DNA from: JBJMQS01 sp045802605
GTDB taxonomy: Bacteria > Planctomycetota > Planctomycetia > Gemmatales > Gemmataceae
DNA: 64,000 nt
Reading direction: 5' to 3'
Assembly: GCA_045802605.1 (NCBI GenBank)
Contig: JBJMQS010000056.1
Location: 124,001-188,000 of the forward strand
Part shown: in pieces, positions 44,601-51,266 of the stretch
How the letters are laid out: each line of letters starts with the position of its first letter
How positions within the stretch are numbered: the stretch's first letter is position 1
Made by a program: the position numbers and the translations under genes
The notes under the pieces: generated by a model
Database searches by the model: none
What the model saw: only the letters and a program-made list of their open reading frames with translations
Told to the model about the DNA's origin: nothing

Positions 44601-46038
44601 AGTAGTCCCCTATGCCGCCTGAGCATATGGAGCAGCCTTGGCCCTGCACCCGCTCCAAGCTGACGCGGTGAGAACTGTCGTACTCGAAATAAAAGTCGGC
44701 ATAATCTCTGAGCTGAGTATCGGTTGCTGTGTCCATGTTGGAGTAGGTGGCATGAGCGCGATCATACGAAGCCATGATCAGAGCCATCTTTAGCGCGCTG
44801 GGGTAGCCACTCGCCTCTCCCGGTTTGTAGTAGCGGTAGAACTGCGTGCTGATGGTGTTGCCCGAGCCATCTTTGATGATGGCTGTCTTCAGGTCACCTA
44901 AGTTGCCGTTGTCTTCACTCGTGCCGTAATAGGCGTACTCGACCTTGCGCAGGTCGGTGTAGCTGCCCGAACTGCCACGACGCAAGGTGACGCGCTGGAG
45001 TTTGCCGGAGTTGTCGCCACTGGTGTAATACTCGTAGTACCAGGACTCAGCGCCTGAGCCGCGGCGAATCTCGGTAACATTGCCAGCGGTGTTGCGTGAA
45101 TAGACCAAGGTCGCGTTGCCATCGGGATCGGTGCGGCTGTCGAACTGTCCCCGGCTAGCGGTAGCTGATGCAGTGAAATTGACGAAGCGGTACTGAACAC
45201 CATCGGGGGTCGTGAGCACATATTGGCTCGTACCGGTGTCATATACCAAGCTGTCCTGGCCGAAGAAACGCTCGCGGTACGTGTTAGCTGTCGGCGTGAG
45301 GTCGAAAGTGCGTGCGTTGGTACCGTCAATCACCAGGGACAATATGTTGGTGCCGGCCACTTGGACTAAACTGGGCAGCTGCGATTCGACCCACCCGTTG
45401 CCGTTATCGCCTCCCGCATCGTAACCCCCACCATTACTCCAGGACCGTGCCGGTCCCCATGGCATGCCGTAGCCGCTCACTGAGACATCAGGAAAAGAGA
45501 GCTTCACCACGCCGTCGGCATAGCGCACCGAGCCAGAGGAAATATTGTTTGGGGTGTTGCCGATGGGCGTCGCGGTTTTACCCCATTCCAAGCCGGCGCC
45601 GCCATCGACTGGCATCATGGGCGGCACATCGGCTGCGACATTAAGTGTCGCGGTCGCGGTGTTGGATAGGTTCGTGTCTTTGGCGGTGACGGTGAACGCG
45701 CCAGTCGAAGTATACGAGTGACTGAAGGTGATCGAAGCGGTGCTGTAGCTCCAACTGGAAAGACTCACCGTGGTTGAGCCATCGCCCCAATTCAGAGAAC
45801 CCGCTGGCGTCCCCGAGCCGGAGTGGGAAAGCCGGACCGCGACGGTTTTACCCGCGTAGGCGACTGCATCCACCTGGACGATGCTCAATGCCGGCGCGAT
45901 CCGCTCTTCCAGACTCGTCAATCGCAACCGGGCCTTCTTCGACCGGCAGTCGCGACCGCAGCGTTCACTGGCTTTGTCGAAGAGGGTGAAGGCCCGCAAA
46001 AACCAAGGGCGTCGACGACGAGATGCGCAGCGGGACAT
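38620..46038 (-). CDS. Giant RHS/YD-repeat surface protein
   Basis: 2472 residues, start at ATG 46038 behind GGAAAG (20 upstream codons unsupported). Residues 1-35 are very basic. LTSLEERIAPALS at ~40-52 is the planctomycete N-terminal motif. A PKD-like domain covers ~55-135 (VNWGDGS-type LNWGDGSTTV). A long YD/RHS region follows with dozens of repeats (YDSAGNM, YDALGRTTK, FDAWNRPVK), interrupted at ~590-970 by seven repeats of another type. The RHS core closes with DPIGFGGRDSNLFRFVGDNP and DPSG near 2275. The last ~193 residues are unique and Cys-rich (CVCTMNTNN, CCLVALATIIG, CDCYGK). RHS shells enclose such C-terminal domains; no immunity gene follows on this strand. Likely exported or surface-attached. 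Confidence 0.93.
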   Translation of the reverse strand: MSRCASRRRRPWFLRAFTLFDKASERCGRDCRSKKARLRLTSLEERIAPALSIVQVDAVAYAGKTVAVRLSHSGSGTPAGSLNWGDGSTTVSLSSWSYSTASITFSHSYTSTGAFTVTAKDTNLSNTATATLNVAADVPPMMPVDGGAGLEWGKTATPIGNTPNNISSGSVRYADGVVKLSFPDVSVSGYGMPWGPARSWSNGGGYDAGGDNGNGWVESQLPSLVQVAGTNILSLVIDGTNARTFDLTPTANTYRERFFGQDSLVYDTGTSQYVLTTPDGVQYRFVNFTASATASRGQFDSRTDPDGNATLVYSRNTAGNVTEIRRGSGAESWYYEYYTSGDNSGKLQRVTLRRGSSGSYTDLRKVEYAYYGTSEDNGNLGDLKTAIIKDGSGNTISTQFYRYYKPGEASGYPSALKMALIMASYDRAHATYSNMDTATDTQLRDYADFYFEYDSSHRVSLERVQGQGCSICSGGIGDYSFSYTTSAFAAGMNVWTTKTTEVVPGAPSGSTYRNVVYSNVYGQVMLKVAQELSGSTVTQEWPTYYRYDSDGRLILTANPSAMQQSSSKYYDDTRADLIANDHSTITALSASDVRVNTHTTSNQMIPRVAHSALGSSVVVWQSYDQDGDSWGVYGQRYDAAGQAVGSEFQINQTTLDYQGYPQVAMDAVGNFTVVWQSYNFTESDFDIYSRAYDRFGTALTSEVVVDTITTTDQQTPTIAMTSDGRYVVSWLGRDSSGYGVFAQRFDADGTANGSQIGINATTMYDQFIPSVAIDSAGNFVVSWTGWNGTASASGVSFRRFDSSGTALDANDVFVHAGYSTQVACDAAGNFVVTFDDDSLSSDSEVYCQRYDASGSAQGSLIQVNTYTTNSQELPAVAMDTDGDFVVTWASDGQDGSNYGIYAQAYQRDGTTAGSNFRVNVYTTNSQYVPAVASDTEGNFTFAWESYGQDGNQFGIYSRRYSVDGLSPYLQDSAGLITTFAYGTTTTAGSSTAGDVAGFLKQVTIRRGEGSSTTVSPQAAYQYFEKTAGGLTVHPLATSTVYRNDDGTGGQMTSNAYTYASSSVRITQVTVTYPTVTTAQNGPNSADSMALDYDSYGRLRWTQDGDGFLNYMEYDDASGGLTKRIVDVDTVSNKSDYSTTYGTAPWSTPSGGGLRLISQYAVDFLGRTTKVTDPESHVTYTFYDDDDHEIRVYPGWDSTTHTTTGPIQVFREDWGREYREVLTMAPSSIGYDTATLAPLGTDSISSVQSLSRTILNHAGQAIEQDAYFKLSDVTYGAATVTLTGPSSAVRHYATKTDYADRGGVKRTETPTGTITRYVRDALNRVIEIWVGTNDTPTTGYWSPTNTTGADLVKVQTYEYDNGGMGDNNVTKLTQIPGGSATDRITLTYFDWRDRAVATKQGAQSSETASLDTNRPIGYRIYDNLNGVTEARTYDGDNVSITSTNGVPGVPSSSLLRSKSVTDFDERGRVYRVHSYDVDPSNGSVGSHELDSDTWYNRRGRAIKSLVPGGLVTKSVYDGAGRVTVQYASDGGSDPAPGASSNWSHADDVIDDIVYEQSEYFYDKSGNVQYAIQRQRFHNATGTGALQDISTNPKARVSYQANYYDVANRLTTTANYGTYGGSSWSFSSSAPSASDTILVASRAYDAAGRLLSFTDPLGLVTRYEYDALGRTTKTIQNYTGTGAINNSYPDQNKTIEIGYDGMNHMTSYKAWLNSTDYELTEYDYGVTSGSGSMVNSKDLLGVINYPDAKSVGAVQAQFTYTYNALGQRISLTDIKETKHEYAFDVVGRSTADAITSYKSGAIDAGVLRLTTEYDSAGRAYRFTSYDAATSGSVVNQVQRAFNGFGQLAQEYQSVSGAVSISTTPSVQYNYATSGNSSRLEHMVYPNGRTLDYNYSGDDDTISRLSSISDSSVTLEGYSYLGLSTPVQRTHSESKIDQTFIDTLTTGDAGDQYYGLDRFGRVVKQLWQDDRAAAKVNIAYGYDADGNRLYKADALASGFDELYTYDGLNQLTSFDRGTLSYGPLAISSSTRTQSWSPDGLGNFSSVSTDGTTQTRSHDLQNKLTQVVTGSTTATLGYDSAGNMTTDETGRTFLFDAWNRPVKVNGTVRNGYDALGRRVKEGSASLFYSDKWQVVEERNGSTVTYTYAWSPAYVDAVVARDHYTSGTLDERLYALQDANWNVVALVQAGTGVVERYVYDPYGNFTKVAANWGTYSGTDRGWVYLHQGGRWDAATEMLAFRNRDYSPTLMRWNRMDPIGFGGRDSNLFRFVGDNPNTWVDPSGLACVVPTYSAGAQGVGPFFGMGVNLPINASVMPGLNGPGGMGSAGGPFPTWSGNVPAPYSLQVNEPLRPFAATYGSRIQEWVVLSVFTCAKTGFNGWPPWPSSYSGYCVCTMNTNNPVKGNIEFPIEVYKAAKSCCLVALATIIGRDATMTNCVETAMWLKYGLSVTCDCYGKPPPPGILPPGTPMPEPYKAVR
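43140..44270 (-). repeat. Seven ~57-residue repeats inserted in the RHS array
   Basis: Each unit reads like Q-x-x-P-x-V-A-M-D-x-x-G-N-F-V-V-x-W, then a D-G-x-x-Y-G-I-Y-x-Q-R-Y-D-x-x-G turn and a V-N-x-x-T-T strand. Examples are VAMDAVGNFTVVWQSY, IAMTSDGRYVVSWLGR, VAIDSAGNFVVSWTGW and VAMDTDGDFVVTWASD. They resemble blades of a propeller. The YD repeats resume after it. Confidence 0.8.
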
Positions 46039-46635
46039 GGGTGTCTTTCCTTTCTCAGCGCTGTCAGCGCAGAGCGACAGGTTCCGTGACACTGACATCC
46101 GTGTGGGAGAATCCGTCCTGGAAGCCGATTTTGGAGCAGGGATTCAGCTCTGCCAGAAGTGCAGGCGATCCGCGACGGGCTCCCTTGCGCCGCGTTGGGG
46201 CGAGTATGTTGTGCCGGCATTACCCGGACCAATTGTCTACGGAAATTCTTTATGCAGTTGGCACAGTCAGCGCAAGACTCGCCGTTCAATACTGATGAGG
46301 CGAAAAAATAGTAATGAACGAGCGTCTTGTCCTTGACTCCATCATTCGATTGTCGGCAATGGTTTGCCACCCCTGCGCAGACCCGTACTCAATCCAATGT
46401 TGAGAACAACTCGCTCAGTGACAGAATCGTTCGCACAACTTAGTACACAACCGTACAGAAGGCCTCTTAACTTCTTCAGTGCAAGTTCGCTGTTTCTCGG
46501 GACGCTTGAGTCCGGTATGTATCAGTTCGATTTCTCGTGCGGCCTGGGCTGTGCTCCTAAATTCCCCAATCCACTAGCCCAACTTCGTCCCGAAGCAAAA
46601 TAGACGAAATCGAAACGAAAGTCCCCAGAACAAAA

Positions 46636-46680
46636 CGAAATACGGACGTTTGGTCGAAAGGACCAAACGTCCGTATTTCG
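46636..46680 (-). terminator. 20-bp perfect hairpin
   Basis: Arms 46636-46655 and 46661-46680 are perfectly complementary over 20 bases around a 5-base loop (gaaag). It starts 33 bases after the stop of the minus-strand gene at 46713. No T-run follows on the minus strand. It also lies ~600 bases upstream of the RHS start and could shield that gene from read-through. Confidence 0.65.
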
Positions 46681-46712
46681 TGCGGTTCTAGCGTTCGCCT
46701 GAAGCCGACCAC

Positions 46713-47000
46713 TCAGGTGTTCACAAATTGCATGTGGGCAATCTTGAACAGCCCTCGAAATACTGCCAGTTCATTTGGAGATCGATTTATCTCCACCAAC
46801 GTGGCGTGCTCACCCTTGTAGACCGAATAGGGCGGGTCTTGTTGTTCTCCGGTCTGGTGTTTCCAGTTCGCCAATATGGCTTTGATCGCATCATCAATCG
46901 TCGGGTGACCGATCTGATCCAACGGCCTCAATAGTGTGATCCGCTTCATTGGGTCACGTTCAATCGGCATAGCAAGGATCGTAAACGCAGGACTTCCCAT
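46713..47000 (-). CDS. Hypothetical 95-residue protein
   Basis: Soluble alpha+beta composition: ITLLRPLDQIGHPTIDDAIKAI, YSVYKGEHATLVEINRSPN, AVFRGLFKIAHMQFV. Start could be ATG 47000 or inner Met codons at MPIERD or MKRITL; a purine-rich GGGA lies near the first. Followed by a strong hairpin. Same strand as the two motif-sharing genes upstream (108-base gap), so it may belong to the same transcript. Confidence 0.55.
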   Translation of the reverse strand: MGSPAFTILAMPIERDPMKRITLLRPLDQIGHPTIDDAIKAILANWKHQTGEQQDPPYSVYKGEHATLVEINRSPNELAVFRGLFKIAHMQFVNT

Positions 47001-47107
47001 CGCTGATACCTCTGGGATTTTGGGGCCATCGCTTTTTAGGGATCGACGTGATCAGTGTTCAGGTCAATTTCCGCCTTCGAACGACTTTTGACATAGTGTC
47101 TTGTGGC

Positions 47108-47293
47108 TCAGTTTGGTTTGCCCCGGAGCCACCCCCAAAGGCCGACGAGTTTCTTCCACAGTATCGTCCAGAATCCCGACTTCGGTTGATCGATGGCGAT
47201 CTTGTTTTGGTCACCGGCAATAGCTGGTCCCTTCTCCGAAATGGCGTTGTTCACGTCGCCGCCGACATTATTGTTGACCTGATTGAATTTCAT
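47108..47293 (-). CDS. Small protein: NNNVGGDVNN motif plus Trp-rich hydrophobic tail
   Basis: 61 residues starting at ATG 47293, inside the end of the upstream gene (26-base overlap, different frame). The N-terminus has QVNNNVGGDVNNAI, nearly the same as the C-terminus of the upstream protein (QINNNVGGDVNNEI), followed by IAGDQNKIAI. Asn/Gly/Val/Asp stretches of this kind recall amyloid-like signalling motifs used by bacterial and fungal cell-death systems to pass a fold from sensor to effector; this is an analogy, not a match. The C-terminus (FWTILWKKLVGLWGWLRG) is an amphipathic, Trp-rich segment able to sit in membranes. Confidence 0.6.
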   Translation of the reverse strand: MKFNQVNNNVGGDVNNAISEKGPAIAGDQNKIAIDQPKSGFWTILWKKLVGLWGWLRGKPN

Positions 47294-48065
47294 TGTTCAC
47301 ATCTCCTCCAACATTGTTGTTTATCTGGGTTAGCTGTTCGACATACTGCGCCCCGATGTACTGAATGATCTGCGGCGGCGGCACGGGCGACTTTCGATTG
47401 CGTTTGACTGGTTCAGCCGGGACAAAGGGCGTCTGGATTTCCTTTTCCTCGGGAATGCCAAGGCTGTCAAAGATACTGTGCTGCTTTGTCAGGCTGGCAA
47501 GCTTCTGCTCGAACGACGCCTTGACAGTGGCGGGAATCGCTTCGTTGAACTCTTTGATCTGTTTGTTTGCGTTTGAAACGTAGAATTCCAGTGACTCTCT
47601 GTTTTCGGCAAGTCGCTTAACCGCTTGCTCTTCTTCGCCATCACCGCCCCAAAGCATAATGTCGAACTGAAGGGTGTGGCCGGAAACTTCGCCTTGGGGA
47701 AATGATGACCGACAAGTGCTGGGGCTCATTTTGAAGAGCGGTGGATCTCCTTCAAATGGAATTGAGATTCGAACGACGGTTCGAGTCACGCTGGTCTGCC
47801 CCATCGTAAACCTCGATCCCGAAAGAGAGGGATCAAGTTCTTCTGTCCGAGTCTTGCGTGTCATCCGGTCGAATTTCAACACCAGTGGATTTACGAGTGA
47901 ATCCTTGATCAATTCATCCAAGAACTGCTCAGTCAATTGTTGAAGATCGGACACATTTCGAATTCGTTCGGTGATTATTTTCTCTTGGGCACGAAGGGCA
48001 TCCGACAATGAAGCCCCGCCTCTTCCCCAGAAGCCGCCCATAAAGAGATTTTCACGTATCAACAT
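47268..48065 (-). CDS. Hypothetical protein ending in NNNVGGDVNN motif
   Basis: 265 residues from ATG 48065 with GGCGGGGA upstream. The N-terminal ~110 residues are helical then beta-rich (SLSDALRAQEKIITERI, VTRTVVRISIPFEG), the middle is a helical stretch (EEQAVKRLAENRESLEFYVSN, EFNEAIPATVKASFEQKL), and a Pro/Lys linker leads to a C-terminal QLTQINNNVGGDVNNEIQ. The last ten residues of that motif recur at the start of the next, overlapping gene. No known domain recognised; no membrane segment. A sensor or scaffold that recruits the small neighbour through the shared motif is an inference. Confidence 0.65.
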   Translation of the reverse strand: MLIRENLFMGGFWGRGGASLSDALRAQEKIITERIRNVSDLQQLTEQFLDELIKDSLVNPLVLKFDRMTRKTRTEELDPSLSGSRFTMGQTSVTRTVVRISIPFEGDPPLFKMSPSTCRSSFPQGEVSGHTLQFDIMLWGGDGEEEQAVKRLAENRESLEFYVSNANKQIKEFNEAIPATVKASFEQKLASLTKQHSIFDSLGIPEEKEIQTPFVPAEPVKRNRKSPVPPPQIIQYIGAQYVEQLTQINNNVGGDVNNEIQSGQQ

Positions 48066-48341
48066 CAGATTCCCCGCCTATTTCGCCACTCGATCAGATT
48101 GTCCAAACTCCGTGCGTTGTTGCAATCTCCGTTGTCGTGAATTTTACGCTTCGCACCCGCCAATATCAGAGCGTGGTTTATTGCATTTTGAATTCAAATT
48201 TGACGCTTGGCTAATGGTCCAGATCTGAGGCTACCTTCTTTGAAGATTCATTCAGTCCGACAAGAATTGCCGAAAATCGAATCTCGATCTAAGACATGAG
48301 GGATTAATTCCAAGTCCAGTTAATCTTCTACAGGATCGCTC

Positions 48342-48842
48342 ATGTCCAACGTGCCCCAACCAACCCGAACGCCATTTAGCGGATTCTCTCAACCGATGCA
48401 GAATTATTTGTTCTATGTCGGGCTTTGCATGATCTTACCATTATTGCCGCTTGGAATTGAACTGATCTTCATGAAGAAGTTGTCCGAACAGTCGATGGTG
48501 TTGGCTGCTGCAATGTACACCATCGGGCTCGGCGTCGTGTCAAGAAGCATCCTCATTTTTGGCACGGCGTTGCTCTTATGCATAATTTTTTCCTGCTTTT
48601 TTGGAGGCGTAATGAAGGAGGAACATGAGAAAAACACGATACAAAAGATAGCTATTGAGCGACAGCAATCCGGCGACAAAACACCCGTTCCGGGAATCGA
48701 CCGCCTAGGAGAAGATGCGGTTCCTTGGAGCAGGATTTTGGCGGGATTAGCTATCGCACTAGTAGCTGTTTTGCACGGAATTGAGCGGTATAATAGGCAT
48801 GTGATCGACTTGGAGCCTGTTTTGGAATTTTCGACGCTGTGA
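48342..48842 (+). CDS. Membrane protein with three to four helices
   Basis: 166 residues. Hydrophobic segments: NYLFYVGLCMILPLLPLGIEL, MVLAAAMYTIGLGVV, ILIFGTALLLCIIFSCFFGGV, and near the C-terminus WSRILAGLAIALVAVL. A charged cytoplasmic loop (EEHEKNTIQKIAIERQQSG) separates the last two. It is followed after 7 bases by another membrane gene on the same strand. Divergent from the motif-sharing gene at 47268-48065, with ~275 bases between them. No family recognised. Confidence 0.65.
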   Translation: MSNVPQPTRTPFSGFSQPMQNYLFYVGLCMILPLLPLGIELIFMKKLSEQSMVLAAAMYTIGLGVVSRSILIFGTALLLCIIFSCFFGGVMKEEHEKNTIQKIAIERQQSGDKTPVPGIDRLGEDAVPWSRILAGLAIALVAVLHGIERYNRHVIDLEPVLEFSTL

Positions 48843-48849
48843 GGATAGA

Positions 48850-49251
48850 GTGGAACCGTTAACACTGACGATCCTTGGGTTGGTCGGAACCGCTGCCGCA
48901 GCCGGTAGCGTAATAGTCTCCCTGCGCAATTTGGCAGAGAAAAAGAAGTCCATCAGTCGTTTTGCAAAGGAACTTCGTTTGCGAGATGGCAACCTTCTTC
49001 AACAAATGCAGGAAGAAAGGGGTATCAAGATACAAGAACTAAGAGATGAACTCGAACAAAAGATGCGTGTTATTGCGAAAGAACTTCCGAAAAACGACCG
49101 TTGGCGGATTGCGGAGGGACTTTTCCAGCCCTCGGAACAGGGACGGAAGCTCTACGTCCAGAAGATTATCAATTTGGCCAACGAGCCGACTATCATTTTG
49201 GGGCCGTCAGAAGGTTTTGTTCGACATCAGGCTAAAGCGATTCGACAGTAG
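48850..49251 (+). CDS. Membrane-anchored coiled-coil protein
   Basis: 133 residues from GTG 48850, preceded by GAGG and only 7 bases after the previous stop. One N-terminal hydrophobic segment (LTILGLVGTAAAAGSVIVSL) and then a charged helical domain with heptads (QMQEERGIKIQELRDELEQKM). The C-terminal part reads GLFQPSEQGRKLYVQKIINL. Its 3' end overlaps the convergent gene at 49207 by 45 bases. Probably forms a complex with the upstream membrane protein. Confidence 0.6.
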   Translation: MEPLTLTILGLVGTAAAAGSVIVSLRNLAEKKKSISRFAKELRLRDGNLLQQMQEERGIKIQELRDELEQKMRVIAKELPKNDRWRIAEGLFQPSEQGRKLYVQKIINLANEPTIILGPSEGFVRHQAKAIRQ

Positions 49252-49635
49252 CTTAAGCTCATAAAGCCCCAAACCGACGATGATCTTTGTTATCCAATCA
49301 GATATATCTTCAAGATTCGTATTCACTCGCTGGCGGTACTCGCCGTCTGCCGCCTTCAATGACTTCGGCACGCGGTCTACTTGGAGTACTCTTGGGATGC
49401 CAAAGACAAAGCCAGCGAAAAAACCGGCCGCGACGCACGCGGCGGCCAAGAGCAATCCCCGAGCGAAGTAGGCACCACAATCAATCGCGAGAACAAACAA
49501 TCCTAAAACGATGATCGGCTTCATCACTGAGATGATTCGCTGCGTATCGAGCAGGTGTTCGGGACCATCTGACTCTACGCCAGTGCTAAACAAAAAATCC
49601 CAAATTCGATGAAGCCAATCTTGGATTGCGTTCAC
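49207..49635 (-). CDS. Membrane protein with NTNLEDISDWITKIIVG motif
   Basis: 142 residues with hydrophobic segments MKPIIVLGLFVLAIDCGAYF and LLLAAACVAAGFFAGFVFG, then a soluble part including YRQRVNTNLEDISDWITKII and VGLGLYELK. The N-T-N-L-E-x-I-S-D-W-h-T-K-h-h-V-G block is, from memory, a recurrent conserved signature in bacterial membrane proteins of unknown function that often stand in variable or defence-rich regions. It converges on and overlaps the coiled-coil gene by 45 bases. Confidence 0.65.
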   Translation of the reverse strand: MNAIQDWLHRIWDFLFSTGVESDGPEHLLDTQRIISVMKPIIVLGLFVLAIDCGAYFARGLLLAAACVAAGFFAGFVFGIPRVLQVDRVPKSLKAADGEYRQRVNTNLEDISDWITKIIVGLGLYELKLLSNRFSLMSNKTF

Positions 49636-51266
49636 TTCGATGCCCTCGCGCCGCTTCTATTTGCATCACGCCTACTCTGTCTTGGTTGGGCGTCTTGTGT
49701 TGTCGACAAATCACCTTAGACAACTGACATCTGGCTTACCATAGAATGCGTTTATTAACCGGAATCGCGATGGTTCAGTCAAGCATAGCTTATGCTCCAA
49801 TAACCCCCTCTTCGAGTGGGTGTCGCTCGCGTCACGCGGGATCGCCGTCAGATTCGGGTCCGCGAGCGGCGCTCCTCGACCCAAATCGGGGTGAAGGGAC
49901 GCGGGTTAATAGCTGCATCGGCTCGATGGCCGTTCGTGACGTCCGCGCATCCTAGCAAACAGCGAGCGGCGACATCACCGGTCGTATCAGTCGGACCGGC
50001 TCTTTTCGAAATGGTGTCGTTGTCGCTCACACGGGAGCTCGCCGGTTTGGAAGCAATTCGCGCTCTGACAGTCGATGTAAATGTTGATTCGACGGCGATC
50101 AAACTTAGAGAGAAGAAGCGGGTCAAAGGAAAGCGGACAACGAGACGGGGCCCGATGTCAAAGCTCCTTGCAGCGATCTTCGCGAGTGGTCGAAAATCCA
50201 TCCAGGTGGGTCGTATCTCTTTGCAAACGGGACGCTCGTATTTAGGAGCAAATCAAGAAGGCGACCGCGAGAGAAGGACGAGTATCCGGCCTCCAGGACG
50301 GTCGCTGCGGTGAACGCGGAAGCGAACCCCATGCGAGTGTAAGAAGCGTCTGACGGCCAACTCAGGTTTCGTGTCCGTCCTGCGAATCGCCGACATATTT
50401 GCCGAGCGTCGTTCACGCGAAATACGATCCATTAATCTTCCTCAACGGCCAATGCGAGCGATATCACGGCCGGTGAAAGCGGCAGCGTTCTCGGGTCCAC
50501 CGAAATGCCATTGATACCTAAGTGCCCCTTGCAGCAGGAAGAGCGTGTCACGGTCCGTGCTTATTACCCGATCCCCAACCTTTGTCCCCTTCACCTCAAC
50601 CATCTCGTCCTTGCGATCGATCACCACGTCCTCGACAGTCCGCACCGAAAGGTTGTTCTCCGACGGCACAAGGAACGGCGTCTAATATGCTGCAACTCAA
50701 AAGCCGTTGTCGCACGAGTTATCTTGATGGTTCTGACACCATTTGCCCCAATTGCGTGTTGGCATACAGTTCGAATAATGGGCTGCCAGAAATATTTCTT
50801 TGGGGGCCAATTTCGCACTTCACCGCAAACGATTAACAATCTCCTCGCTTCTGGCTTGATATGCGGACCACGCCTCCGGCTAATGGCTCACTTTTCACGA
50901 CTGTCCAAGAATTGAAAGGTACGACATTTACAATGTTGATGCTGGACTTCATTATTGACCACTGCAAAGCGAGTGGACTGGCGCTACTGGCTAGCGCAAA
51001 CGTAGCTACGAGTGCTGGATGTGATTGGGAACTCAAGAAATCTTCTCCGTCAATCTTGTGCTAACGAACCTGGCTGCTAAACTCTTCATCTCGGTGGGTG
51101 ACTCGCAAAGCGCCTACCGTGCAGAAGCACGTCTTTGTCGTCCAGGCAGCTTCTTCGATAAAGGTTGAATCACCAACCTAGTGCCGTGTGGATGCGGCGC
51201 GCACCTCTTGCCCATGCGCGAGAGCGTGGTAGCTATTGTCGTTTTTAAAACGCCCTGGAGATACCG
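49636..51266. other. Long stretch without a supported gene
   Basis: Frames of 70-165 codons lie on both strands and overlap (e.g. plus 49816-50313, rich in Arg; minus 50442-50669). The latter, DRKDEMVEVKGTKVGDRVIS, could be a fragment. No RNA gene, no insertion sequence and no repeats seen. Probably decayed sequence ahead of the large surface protein genes. Confidence 0.4.

Noticed and set aside
42383..45989. Numerous plus-strand frames inside the giant RHS gene
   Set aside because: They are antisense shadows of a repeat-rich gene with consistent YD repeats on the minus strand.
49816..50313. 165-codon plus-strand frame, Arg-rich
   Set aside because: It overlaps a similar-sized minus frame, has no ribosome binding site and no motif; composition looks like non-coding GC-rich text.
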